64,000 nucleotides of DNA. It comes from JBFWUW01 sp050247075 (GTDB taxonomy: Bacteria; Planctomycetota; Planctomycetia; Pirellulales; JBFWUW01). Shown here one piece after another: positions 1 through 8,256 of this stretch (the first letter of the stretch is position 1; every line of letters starts with the position of its first letter). The notes under the pieces are model-generated. The model ran no database searches. It saw nothing but the letters and a program-made list of their open reading frames with translations, and was not told the DNA's origin. The DNA lies in the NCBI GenBank assembly GCA_050247075.1, contig JBFWUW010000020.1, positions 27,600 to 91,599 on the forward strand. Reading direction: 5' to 3'. A program made the translations under genes and the position numbers.

Positions 1-1162
1 GTTCGCGGACTAGCAATTCGTACCAGGCGATGGCCTCGCGGAAGCGGCCCAGCCGGTGCATGGCGGCTGCCATGTTGTTGATGGCCGTGGCCCGTTGCAG
101 GGGATCGCGCATCAGCACTTCGGCCGTTTGCTGCAATACCAACAGGTCGGCGGCGCGCTGCTGAAAGACTTCAGCGGCCGCGTCTTGGCCCAGGCTGGCC
201 AGGCTTTGCGCGGCGCGTAAGTGGGCCACCAAGGCATCCGGATCGCGGGCGGCGGCTTCCAAGAAACAACGCAGTGCCGCTGCCGTTTGGCCGTGCTCGT
301 CCAACCACATTCCGCGGACGGTCCAAGCCAGCGGATGGGCAAAGACTGATTCCGGGCAAGCCGCGTGCCACGCCCGCCAGGCCGTGTCGTCATTCCGCAA
401 GGCGATGATCCAGCCAAGCTGCGCCTGGCCTTGCAGTGTGCCGGCGTCGATGGCCACCGCCTGGCGCAACAGGCGTTCGGCCTCGGCCGCGTGGCTAGCG
501 CGATATTCTAAAATCGCCAGGCCCACTAGCGGCGCGGCATCGTCAGGGGAATGGGCGGCGAAGCGTTCTAACTCCGCGCGGGGCCCGGCAAACCGCTCGG
601 CGTGTGCCAACGCGACGAGCTCGGTGAACGAGGCATTGCCATCCTTCAACAGCGTTGTCAAAGGGGGGCGGCTCTCCCACGAGCGTCCTTCGATGCTGTA
701 GAGGTCGGCCAGGCGGCCGGCCGCTTGGACCGAGTCCGGCTGCGCGGCCTGTGCCCGCAGATAGCTCGCCTCGGCCTGTTGGGAATGTCCCAACTTGGAC
801 CAGGCATCGCCCGCCGAGCACTGGGCGTCTGAGAAACGGGGGTCGGATGGCGGAATGCGGTTAAAGTAGGCCGCGGCGGCGGCGAACTGTTCCGTGCCCA
901 GGGCTGCCTGGCCCGCCAGCAATAGTGCGTCGTTGGAGGAGGGATTTTGGCTTAATGCGCGCGCGGCCAGCTTGCCGGCTTGCTCATGGTCGCCGGCCAG
1001 CAGCCAGTCGTTTCCCTTGCGCACCAGGACATCGACCGACGATGTAGATGGCCAGAAATTCCAAGCGGCGAGCGCGGCACCCACCAAGCCTACCGCCGCC
1101 AAAGCCAGCCGCTTGCCGCCCGGCGAGCGGTGTTGCGTCGAGGTCGATGGTGGGCCAGTCAT
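1..1162 (-). CDS. TPR protein, partial (N-terminal 387 codons), tandem paralogue of the next gene upstream
   Basis: An open frame runs from an ATG at 1162 to the window edge with no stop, so the gene is truncated by the window and not necessarily broken. The N-terminus (MTGPPSTSTQHRS...) is followed by one hydrophobic segment at about residues 18-36 ending 'AAWNFWPS', then TPR-like helical repeats. It aligns along its whole visible length with the first half of the gene at 1196-4294: shared 'DLYSIEGRSWE', 'DDAAPLVGLAILEYR' and 'HPLAWTVRGMWLDEHG'. The missing part may therefore carry FG-GAP repeats and an ASPIC/UnbV domain, which is inference. Only 33 bp separate the two genes on the same strand, suggesting one transcript. 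The last visible codons read WYELLVRE. Confidence 0.85.
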   Translation of the reverse strand, partial: MTGPPSTSTQHRSPGGKRLALAAVGLVGAALAAWNFWPSTSSVDVLVRKGNDWLLAGDHEQAGKLAARALSQNPSSNDALLLAGQAALGTEQFAAAAAYFNRIPPSDPRFSDAQCSAGDAWSKLGHSQQAEASYLRAQAAQPDSVQAAGRLADLYSIEGRSWESRPPLTTLLKDGNASFTELVALAHAERFAGPRAELERFAAHSPDDAAPLVGLAILEYRASHAAEAERLLRQAVAIDAGTLQGQAQLGWIIALRNDDTAWRAWHAACPESVFAHPLAWTVRGMWLDEHGQTAAALRCFLEAAARDPDALVAHLRAAQSLASLGQDAAAEVFQQRAADLLVLQQTAEVLMRDPLQRATAINNMAAAMHRLGRFREAIAWYELLVRE

Positions 1163-1195
1163 GCAGGCGGTAATTAAGAAAAGGGAAATTCCATT

Positions 1196-4100
1196 CTACT
1201 CGACCGAAGATGCCTGGCGATTCGGCACGGGCCAAGGGGCGGGCGCACCTTCAATCAGAATCCACTCGGTGTTGGCGGGGAGGTCGTGATAGACCGTCCG
1301 CAGGCCCGACGGCCAATCGACGGCCACCTCGTCCACGCGCTCGCAGTCGCCCAACCCAAACAGCAGTTGCCGCTGGTTACTGGCCATGTATCCGTCGCCG
1401 GCGGTGAGTTGGGCCACCCGCTCGCGGCCCTCCGCGTTGATACGCACGGTTGTGCCGAAGGCATCGCGGGCTGATTTCACGCCGCGAAGCTGGATCACCA
1501 GAAAGCCCCCCGCCTGGTCCGTGGTATTGGCCAGCAGCGCAGCGGGTGATTCCAGATTGGAAATGGCTACGTCCTCGCGCCCATCTCGGTTCCAATCGAG
1601 CCGGGCCAGCCCGCGGCCCAGCATTTGGCGGTTAAAGTACGGTCCCAAGGTTTCCGCCGGTAGTTCGACAAATTGCCCCGCGCCGCGATTGCGAAAGAAC
1701 TGCGGCCGCATCTGAAAGCCGCGGTCTTCATCGCGAAAGTCATCGACATGCCCGTTGGCGACAATCAGGTCGGGCCAGCCATCGAGATCGGCGTCGATAA
1801 ACTGCGTGCCAAAGCCGACCATGGCCATGCTCGGTTCGCGCAGGCCGCAACGGGCCGTGGCATCGACAAACAGGTCGCCGTGCCCTTGATTGAGATACAA
1901 CACGTTGGACTCGAGCACGAAGTTGGTGGCGAACAGGTCGATCGACCCGTCGCCATCGGCATCGCCGCATGCCACGCCCATGCAGGCCTGTGAACGGCCC
2001 CAGCCATCGATAGCCAGTCCTGTCGCCATGCCGCGCTCGGCAAACCAAGGCAGGCCTCCAGCCTGGGTCGTTTGATTGTCGTGAAAAAAATTGGGGGTCT
2101 GATCGTTGGCCACAAATAGGCTCAACTTGTGCGAACCGTCAAAGTCGGCGGCAACCACTCCCAGGCCATGCCCCAGCGGTGCGTGCAAGCCGGCCTCCGC
2201 GCCGCACTCTCGAAACTGCCCATCGCCGGATGCCAGCCACAGTCGGTCTTCCACGGCTGCAAACGAGTGCGGTCCGCAGGCATGTGCTCCGCAGACTTCT
2301 ATATGCAGGTTGTCGCCGCCCAGGTAAGTAGCGTCGAACAGATCGGGTGTGCCGTCTCCGTTCAGGTCGGCAATCAGGCAACTGGCGGTCCAAATTTCGG
2401 GGAGTTCACCTAGCACGGCCGAGATGTCGTCAAACGTGCCGTCGCCATTATTACGGTAAAGACTATTGGTGCCCAGATTCGCCACGTACAGATCCGTCCA
2501 TCCGTCGTTGTCGAAATCGCCCGCGGCTACACCGCCGCTGAACTGGCCATCGCCCAAATGGGCCAGCGCCGTCACGTCCGTAAACTGGCCGTCGACCCCT
2601 TGGCGATAGAGCCGATCCACGTCTTCGCCTTCGGCCCAGCCTTCACCCCGGCCCTCTCCCGGAGGGAGAGTGGGAGATGGAGGAGGCCAGGAGCAGCCTT
2701 GGGTGAAATACAAATCGGGCCAGGCATCGCCATCGTAGTCGATCGCCGCCACGCCGCCGCCAAAGCTTTGCCGCATGAAACGCGGTCCTTGCCCCGGCAC
2801 GAATCCGCAATCGTAGGTGAATTTAATGCCAAGTTCCGCGGCCCGTTCCGCGAACGATATCCCGTTAACGGCGGAATCGGGCTGGCTCGGATGGTCGGGT
2901 GATCCCAGCGGGGAGTTTCGCGACCGGGCCAATGTAGCGGCCAACACTTCCCAATCGGGCGGAGAGAAATCGGCTGCGGCAACGGAGGGTGGCACGGGAT
3001 GGGCTGTTTCCGCGGCGCGTTCGGCGGTGCTGAAGTCTGGCCCTCGGCGGCTGCCCTCTCCGCGCTTGGCCTGCCCAAACCGCGGAAACCGCTCATGGAG
3101 GAGCCGCCGCCAGCCATGGGCTTCGTCCGGCCGTCCTAGCCGATCGAGCAGGCCGCAAATGGCGTCGAAGGATTCGGCGGTGGGCTGGGGTGCTTGCATG
3201 AGTGCCTCGACCGCTTTCTGCAAGGCAAAGATTTGCTCAGCCCGCCATTGAAAGTAGGGCGCGTCCTCGGCGCGGCCAACAATGGCCAGTGCTTGCCCGA
3301 CTCGTAGATTGGCCACGGCGTCGTCGGCATCGCGTGCTAAGGCTTGCAAATAACAATAGACCGCCGGTTCGAAATGGCCGTGATCTTCCAGCCAAGCTCC
3401 TTGCACGGCCCAGGCCAAGGGGTGCCGCAAGGCTTCCGTCGGGCAGGCGGACCGCCATTGCAACCAAGCGGCATCGTCGTCCTGCTGTTGCAACAACCAG
3501 CCCAGCAAGGGCTGGCCTTGTAATGAAGCCGGGTTGAGCCGCACCGCTTGCCGTGCCAACTCGGCGGCCAAGGAATTCTTATTCGTGCGATAGGCCAGCA
3601 CCGCCAGGCCGACCAGCGGAGCATCGTCGTTGGGAACCACTTGATGGAAGTTCTCCAGATCGGCTTGCGGCCCGGCAAACATTTCTGGGTAGGCCAGCCC
3701 TTGCAGGTCGAACAATGTTGCAGTGCCGTGCCGCAACAACCGTTGCAACAGGGGGCGGCGCTCCCACGAACGGCCTTGCACGCTGTACAGGTTAGAAAGG
3801 CGGCGAGCGGCCACCAAGGCGGGTGAGCCCTTGGACGCATCCCTTGTCGATGCCTCAGGCTGTGTAGCAAGCACCGTGAGGAAGGCGGCCTCCGCCCCTT
3901 GGCAGTCACCCGCTTGCTGCCGCTTTTCGCCCGCGGCGACTTTGGCTTCGGCATACCGCGCATCTTGCGGTTCAACGCGATCCAGAAAATCGGCGGCCGC
4001 CGTGAATTGTTTGTTGCCAGCAGCGGCTTGGCTGGCCAGGAACAGGGCCTCGGTGGAATGGGGCGATTGTTGCAGCGCCTGGCTGGCCAGCTTTGCCGCG

Positions 4101-4294
4101 CGGTCAAACTGGCCGATCCGCAGCCACTCTCGGCTTTGGCTCAACAGCACTTCCAGCGGCTGCGTCTGCGGCCAAAAGCTCCAAGCCGCCGCGAATAGTC
4201 CCAGCCCGGCCAGCATGCCCAAAGCCCATGCGCGAGGTCTGCCAGACGATGGCTGTGGCGAGGCCGGCGGGTGTTGGGAAGCGGACATGGGCAC
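1196..4294 (-). CDS. CRTAC1-like protein: TPR + FG-GAP/VCBS repeats + ASPIC/UnbV domain
   Basis: This is a 1032-residue protein with an N-terminal signal/anchor at about residues 23-42 and TPR-type repeats to about 400. FG-GAP/VCBS beta-propeller repeats follow, with calcium-loop-like motifs such as 'DYDGDAWPDLYF', 'DFDNDGWTDLYVAN', 'DLNGDGTPDLFDA' and 'DADGDGSIDLFATN'. A C-terminal ASPIC/UnbV domain ('DAFGTTVRINAEG', 'GYMASNQRQLLFGLG', 'VAVDWPSGLRTVY') completes it. Such proteins are exported and abundant in Planctomycetes; their biochemical role is unknown. It lies between two TPR genes on the same strand with gaps of 33 and 72 bp. One propeller loop contains a Pro/Gly-rich insert (PPSPTLPPGEGRGEGW) encoded by a palindromic DNA repeat around 2654-2670. 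Confidence 0.9.
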   Translation of the reverse strand: MPMSASQHPPASPQPSSGRPRAWALGMLAGLGLFAAAWSFWPQTQPLEVLLSQSREWLRIGQFDRAAKLASQALQQSPHSTEALFLASQAAAGNKQFTAAADFLDRVEPQDARYAEAKVAAGEKRQQAGDCQGAEAAFLTVLATQPEASTRDASKGSPALVAARRLSNLYSVQGRSWERRPLLQRLLRHGTATLFDLQGLAYPEMFAGPQADLENFHQVVPNDDAPLVGLAVLAYRTNKNSLAAELARQAVRLNPASLQGQPLLGWLLQQQDDDAAWLQWRSACPTEALRHPLAWAVQGAWLEDHGHFEPAVYCYLQALARDADDAVANLRVGQALAIVGRAEDAPYFQWRAEQIFALQKAVEALMQAPQPTAESFDAICGLLDRLGRPDEAHGWRRLLHERFPRFGQAKRGEGSRRGPDFSTAERAAETAHPVPPSVAAADFSPPDWEVLAATLARSRNSPLGSPDHPSQPDSAVNGISFAERAAELGIKFTYDCGFVPGQGPRFMRQSFGGGVAAIDYDGDAWPDLYFTQGCSWPPPSPTLPPGEGRGEGWAEGEDVDRLYRQGVDGQFTDVTALAHLGDGQFSGGVAAGDFDNDGWTDLYVANLGTNSLYRNNGDGTFDDISAVLGELPEIWTASCLIADLNGDGTPDLFDATYLGGDNLHIEVCGAHACGPHSFAAVEDRLWLASGDGQFRECGAEAGLHAPLGHGLGVVAADFDGSHKLSLFVANDQTPNFFHDNQTTQAGGLPWFAERGMATGLAIDGWGRSQACMGVACGDADGDGSIDLFATNFVLESNVLYLNQGHGDLFVDATARCGLREPSMAMVGFGTQFIDADLDGWPDLIVANGHVDDFRDEDRGFQMRPQFFRNRGAGQFVELPAETLGPYFNRQMLGRGLARLDWNRDGREDVAISNLESPAALLANTTDQAGGFLVIQLRGVKSARDAFGTTVRINAEGRERVAQLTAGDGYMASNQRQLLFGLGDCERVDEVAVDWPSGLRTVYHDLPANTEWILIEGAPAPWPVPNRQASSVE
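2654..2670. repeat. Palindrome (CTCTCCC-gga-GGGAGAG) inserted in frame in the CRTAC1-like gene
   Basis: The arms CTCTCCC (2654-2660) and GGGAGAG (2664-2670) are exact inverted repeats around a 3-nt loop. The surrounding 50 bp encode 'SPTLPPGEGRGEGW' inside an FG-GAP loop. This peptide and DNA type resembles a short intergenic palindrome that recurs in many bacterial genomes ('ccctctccc...gggagaggg'); that link is from general knowledge and was not searched here. Confidence 0.7.
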
Positions 4295-4366
4295 AAAGTT
4301 GAACGAAATCGCCGGTGTGCCAGCCCGGTTTCGGCTGGCATCGCCGCCAACGGGCCAGACGGTCGG

Positions 4367-5770
4367 TTACCTTAGGCCGGGCGGTGTCTGGGGTGCCGCC
4401 GCGCCGATTGCCTCCAACGCTGCGCGAGCCTCCGCGTGCTGGGGGTCGATCGACAAGATCATTTGATACGCGCCGGCCGCGGCTTCAGGCTGTTCGAGTT
4501 CCTGGTAAAGGCGTCCCATCTCCAAGATCGGTTCGGGCTCGGTCGGCTTTTCGCGGATGGTGGTTTCCAATTCCTTCAAGCGGTCCCACTTCGACTTGAG
4601 CTCGTCGGACTTTGCCTGCTGTTCCTCCGCCTGGACAGTGTCACCCAGCAAGGCATAACCCTCCGCCAGTTTTTGACGCGGAACCGGATCGGTCGGGAAT
4701 GCCCCTACCACCTGCGAGAAAGCCGCCACGGCCGCGGCGGCATCCCCTGCCGCAATTTCGATTTCACCTTTGAGGCCTAAGGCGTCGGTGTCGTCGGGCG
4801 ACAGGGCTAGTGCCGCGTCGATGGCGGACCTGGCGGCCTCTGTCTGGTTCTTGGCGAAGGCACAGCGGGCCGTGAGATATTCCACGGAGGGCGTGCGAAT
4901 TGGGCATTGGGCCAATTCCGCTTCGGCTGCCGCCGCATCACCCATGTCGAACAGACAAGTCGCCAGGAATTCGCGGGTCGATTGGCGCTCGAGTGTCGGT
5001 TCGCTGGGATACAAGGACAATGCGCGGCGGAAGCAATCGGCGGCTTCTGACATTTGGCCGAGCGCGCGATAGCTACGTCCCAGCAATACCAACGGCCGAG
5101 GGTCGCGCGGCGACAACTGCACGCTGCTCGATAGGCCCTTCGCGGCGGCGTTGTATTCACCCATGGTAAACATCAACAGGCCCATGTAACGGTTGCATTC
5201 AGGCTGCAGCGGATCGAACTGCAATCCGTTCTGCAATAACTGATACGCGCCGCGGGCGTCTCCCGCGGCTAAGTGCGCCCGGCCCGCCAGGGCGAAGGCC
5301 AGCCCGCGGATCGACTCTTCCTCGGCCGCCGTCTGAAACAACTGCTCGGCGGCCTGCATCGTCCGCTGATCGAGAGGTCCGTCCGCCCGTTGCACCAGCA
5401 GTTCACCTTCCAACAGCTTGCCAAACGGTAGCGAGGCCGGTCTGCGCGAGAGCCGGGCAGCCTCGCGTTGGGCGGCGTCGAAATCGCCTGCTTCCAGCGC
5501 GGTTCGGCCCGCCTCGAATCGGTAGCGAGGACTAGCTACATGCCAATATCCGGCGATACCCAACAAGACAAAAGCCCCCAGCCACAGTAAAGAACTGATG
5601 GAGGGCTGGTAAGATGGCGCACCGGCCGCAACATCTGGCGGTGCGGGCTCCTCCAACGCGGCATCGGCAGGACTTGTAATGGCGGAAGACTCCGCGTCCG
5701 GCGTAGCGGCGACCGGCACCAAGCCATCATCGGGTGGGATCGGATCGCGGTCAGTCTCGGAATCGGCCAT
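4367..5770 (-). CDS. Membrane-anchored tetratricopeptide repeat protein
   Basis: The 467-residue protein has an acidic Pro/Ala-rich N-terminal tail (about 1-55) and a single transmembrane helix at about 57-77 (SLLWLGAFVLLGIAGYWHVA). An array of TPR motifs then extends to about residue 455, for example 'AAEQLFQTAAEEESIRGLAFALAGRAHLAAG' split over two helices and 'ALVLLGRSYRALGQMSEAADCFRRALSLYP'-type repeats. The TPR domain is probably extracytoplasmic or periplasmic (inference). It is the first gene of a minus-strand run continuing into the two CRTAC1-like genes (72-bp gap), so it may be a scaffold for them. It carries no enzymatic motif and the specific function is unknown. Confidence 0.85.
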   Translation of the reverse strand: MADSETDRDPIPPDDGLVPVAATPDAESSAITSPADAALEEPAPPDVAAGAPSYQPSISSLLWLGAFVLLGIAGYWHVASPRYRFEAGRTALEAGDFDAAQREAARLSRRPASLPFGKLLEGELLVQRADGPLDQRTMQAAEQLFQTAAEEESIRGLAFALAGRAHLAAGDARGAYQLLQNGLQFDPLQPECNRYMGLLMFTMGEYNAAAKGLSSSVQLSPRDPRPLVLLGRSYRALGQMSEAADCFRRALSLYPSEPTLERQSTREFLATCLFDMGDAAAAEAELAQCPIRTPSVEYLTARCAFAKNQTEAARSAIDAALALSPDDTDALGLKGEIEIAAGDAAAAVAAFSQVVGAFPTDPVPRQKLAEGYALLGDTVQAEEQQAKSDELKSKWDRLKELETTIREKPTEPEPILEMGRLYQELEQPEAAAGAYQMILSIDPQHAEARAALEAIGAAAPQTPPGLR

Positions 5771-5996
5771 GTCAGGCTACAATTGGGAAATGGAATAGAG
5801 AGAGGCCCGACGCTACCCTGACCCTAGTCTATACCGCGATACGCTTTGCGGCAAAGGTTTGGCGGGAGCCGTTTTCTGTCTCTTTCATGAATATACGATG
5901 GATGGGGGCAAGTTATCGCATCGTCCTGGCCGCCGCGCACGGCGGCACGGATCGGCCTAGGGACTTCCTTTGCCTGGTTCCCCAAGCGGCTCAACC

Positions 5997-6836
5997 GTGA
6001 CTGTCCAACAACCCATGCCAGAGAATCCCTCTTCGCTCGCCGCGATTGCCGCGCAAATTCGGGACAACAATCGTCGTCGGCGCAAGACTGTCTTATGGCT
6101 GTCGGGTGGGGCCGCGGCCTCGGTATTATGCGCGGTACTGGCGGCAATTTGGCCCGAAGGGCGAATGCTGTTGAACGCGGGGGCCTTCATCTGGATCGCC
6201 GTTGGATTGACGTTTGTTGCCGTGGCCATGACCGTCAAGGCAGGCCACGAAAGGCAGTTGCTGGATTCGGCCCGCCAATTGGGCCTGTCGCTGGCGCTGG
6301 AGTTGCGGGCAGATCAGGCGGGCCCGCTGTTTCAATTGCCGATCTTGCCGTCCCGCGTTTTGGCTTCGGAAGTCTTGGAAGCCCTGTTTGGCGACTACCA
6401 GGGGCGGCCCGTGGTGGCCGCCCGATTGCGGGGCGGCACTGGCGACGACGCCATCAATCTGCGCGTGGTGGCTTTGGTTGATGGCGGGCACGACCTGCCG
6501 GAGTTTACGTTGTCGCCCGAAGACTATTTGCTGGACAAGCTGGCCCATCTATGGGGGCATGCGGACATCGACTTCGCCGGCAGCGAGGACGAAGCAGCCT
6601 TCTCCCGGCTGTACCGCCTGCGCGGCATGGATGAGGCCGCGGTCCGAAGCGCGTTTGGGCCCGCCACGATCGGCTATTTCGCCGGGCATCCCGGTTGGTG
6701 CCTGCACGTTGCGGGAGGTTGGTTGGTGGCCTATCGCCGCGATACCTTCAACGTGCTGATTTCGCCATCGGTCGACGAAATCCGCGAACAGCTTGATGCC
6801 CTGCTGGCCATCCGCGCCGCCTTCGAGCAAGACTAG
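5997..6836 (+). CDS. Uncharacterised protein with two N-terminal transmembrane helices
   Basis: The family is not recognised. The N-terminal third has a basic patch (RDNNRRRRK) followed by two hydrophobic helices (VLWLSGGAAASVLCAVLAAI and LLNAGAFIWIAVGLTFVAVA). A soluble, slightly acidic domain of about 200 residues follows, probably cytoplasmic by the positive-inside rule. The start is uncertain: a GTG at 5997 and an ATG at 6015 are both in frame, as is a TTG at 5970, and none has a strong Shine-Dalgarno site. The gene is divergent from the TPR cluster, with a 226-bp shared upstream region. Frame openness, codon use and a coherent membrane topology support a real gene. Confidence 0.75.
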   Translation: MTVQQPMPENPSSLAAIAAQIRDNNRRRRKTVLWLSGGAAASVLCAVLAAIWPEGRMLLNAGAFIWIAVGLTFVAVAMTVKAGHERQLLDSARQLGLSLALELRADQAGPLFQLPILPSRVLASEVLEALFGDYQGRPVVAARLRGGTGDDAINLRVVALVDGGHDLPEFTLSPEDYLLDKLAHLWGHADIDFAGSEDEAAFSRLYRLRGMDEAAVRSAFGPATIGYFAGHPGWCLHVAGGWLVAYRRDTFNVLISPSVDEIREQLDALLAIRAAFEQD

Positions 6837-6949
6837 CCAATGGGCGTGCTTTCCACAGTACAACCCGCCGCGAATCAAGTGCTTCCCTCTTGCCAAACGT
6901 CGTCGCCCCCCTGTTCTCTGCTGCACAAAGTGGGACATCGCGGGTTGGA

Positions 6950-7132
6950 TCAACGCCATCCCAGGCGACGAAAGATCAGCACGAAGGCCCCGATCATGGC
7001 CGCCGTACCCAGGCAGCGTACGCCGAAATCCGCGGCCCAACTGCCCAGTTGCAGCCGAAAGCACGCCACCGTGACAGCCGCCAACGCGGTCAGTAAGAAC
7101 AGATCGAGAATCGTGTATCGCGGCCGGGCCAT
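6950..7132 (-). CDS. Small two-helix membrane protein of planctomycete type
   Basis: This 60-residue protein begins MARPRYTILDLFLLTALAAV. The basic start followed by a 'ILDLFLLTALAAVTVAC' helix is the hallmark opening of a very common planctomycete small membrane protein group (established pattern, function unknown). A second helix (TAAMIGAFVLIFRRLGW) ends the protein. The frame extends upstream to 7204, but the conserved start is the ATG at 7132. No partner gene is evident; the aldo/keto reductase lies upstream on the same strand. Confidence 0.6.
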   Translation of the reverse strand: MARPRYTILDLFLLTALAAVTVACFRLQLGSWAADFGVRCLGTAAMIGAFVLIFRRLGWR

Positions 7133-7228
7133 GCCCCGATTGTAGCAGGCGTTCGTTGGGGGCGCCCAACTGTTAACCAAAGGCCCCGCTTTGTACGCTC
7201 GCAAAAATGGCCAATCACTCGCGCGTCA

Positions 7229-7256
7229 AGCCGGCAAAGCGGGAACTTTGCCGGCT
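7229..7256. terminator. 11-bp perfect hairpin at the 3' end of the aldo/keto reductase gene
   Basis: AGCCGGCAAAG (7229-7239) pairs exactly with CTTTGCCGGCT (7246-7256) around a 6-nt loop. The stem overlaps the reductase stop codon. There is no clear T-run after it on the minus strand, so it may act as an mRNA-stabilising hairpin or dispersed palindromic repeat instead of a classic terminator. Confidence 0.45.
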
Positions 7257-8223
7257 ACGTGACGGCTGCCCGCGAGATGGGTGTGCCGCGGGCGGCCAGG
7301 GCGGCGGCGATTTGGGCTTCTTCGTCGGAGGTTAAACGCCAACCGGCACCGCCAGCGTTGTCTTCGACTTGCGCGGCTCGTTTGGCTCCACAGAGTGCCA
7401 CGGTGATGCCGGGCTGATGGATGGTCCAATTGATCACCAGTTGGGCCAGGCTCTTGCCGCGGCTGGCGGCGATGGGGCGCAAACGGTCGAGCAAGTCATG
7501 GTTCTTTTGCCATTCATCCCCTTGAAACATAGGGTACTTGGCCCGGCCGTCGCCGACACCAAAGACATGGTCACGGGGCAACTTGCCCGCCAACAAGCCT
7601 TTCAGCAGCGGCCAATAGACCATCACGGAAACATTTTGTTCGCGGCACCAGGGGAGTTGCTCGGCTTCTATCTCGCGCTGCAACATGTTGTAGTGCGGCT
7701 GATAGGCACTGAGCGGGCAGACGGCCGAGAACTCTTGCAACTGGTCCAGCGAACAGTTGGAAATCCCCACGCTGCGCGTTTTGCCCGCCGACAGCAACTC
7801 GGCCAAGGCACCCGCCGATTCGGCCAACGGCACGGCGGGGTCGGGCGCGTGTAGGTACAGCAATTCCACGCGGTCGGTCCGCAGCCGTTGCAAGCTCTCT
7901 TCACATTGCCGCCGCAACGTGGCAGGCGAGGCATCGCGGGCTTGCTTGCCGTCGGGTCCCCAGTGAATGCCCCCTTTGGTGGCGATGACGGCCCGGTCGC
8001 GACGGCCCTGTACGGCTTGGGCGATCAGCCGTTCGCTTTCGCCCGCCGCTCCATAGCAATAGGCTGTGTCAAAGAAATTGATGCCCTGTTCCAGGCAGGC
8101 TTCCAACGTGGCCAGACTGTCGCGCTGGTTGACATCCAGGCTGGTCATGCCCGATATCGGCCAGCAGCCCAGTGCCACGGCCGAAACTTGGATGCCGGTT
8201 GATCCTAATTGGCGATATTCCAT
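7255..8223 (-). CDS. Aldo/keto reductase
   Basis: This 322-residue TIM-barrel oxidoreductase is of the AKR superfamily and uses NAD(P)H to reduce carbonyls. The catalytic tetrad is visible: Asp52 and Tyr57 in 'FFDTAYCYG', Lys83 in 'IATKGG', and His125 in 'LLYLHAPDP'. The start 'MEYRQLGSTGIQVSAVALGCWPISG' is the usual AKR N-terminal beta-hairpin and strand. The C-terminal coenzyme-binding part is present but ends compactly ('SDEEAQIAAALAARG'). The substrate cannot be inferred. It follows the alpha/beta hydrolase on the same strand with a 33-bp gap, so co-transcription is likely. Confidence 0.9.
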   Translation of the reverse strand: MEYRQLGSTGIQVSAVALGCWPISGMTSLDVNQRDSLATLEACLEQGINFFDTAYCYGAAGESERLIAQAVQGRRDRAVIATKGGIHWGPDGKQARDASPATLRRQCEESLQRLRTDRVELLYLHAPDPAVPLAESAGALAELLSAGKTRSVGISNCSLDQLQEFSAVCPLSAYQPHYNMLQREIEAEQLPWCREQNVSVMVYWPLLKGLLAGKLPRDHVFGVGDGRAKYPMFQGDEWQKNHDLLDRLRPIAASRGKSLAQLVINWTIHQPGITVALCGAKRAAQVEDNAGGAGWRLTSDEEAQIAAALAARGTPISRAAVT

Positions 8224-8256
8224 ATTCGATGGACTCTTTCCCGCGAGTTCCTGGGA

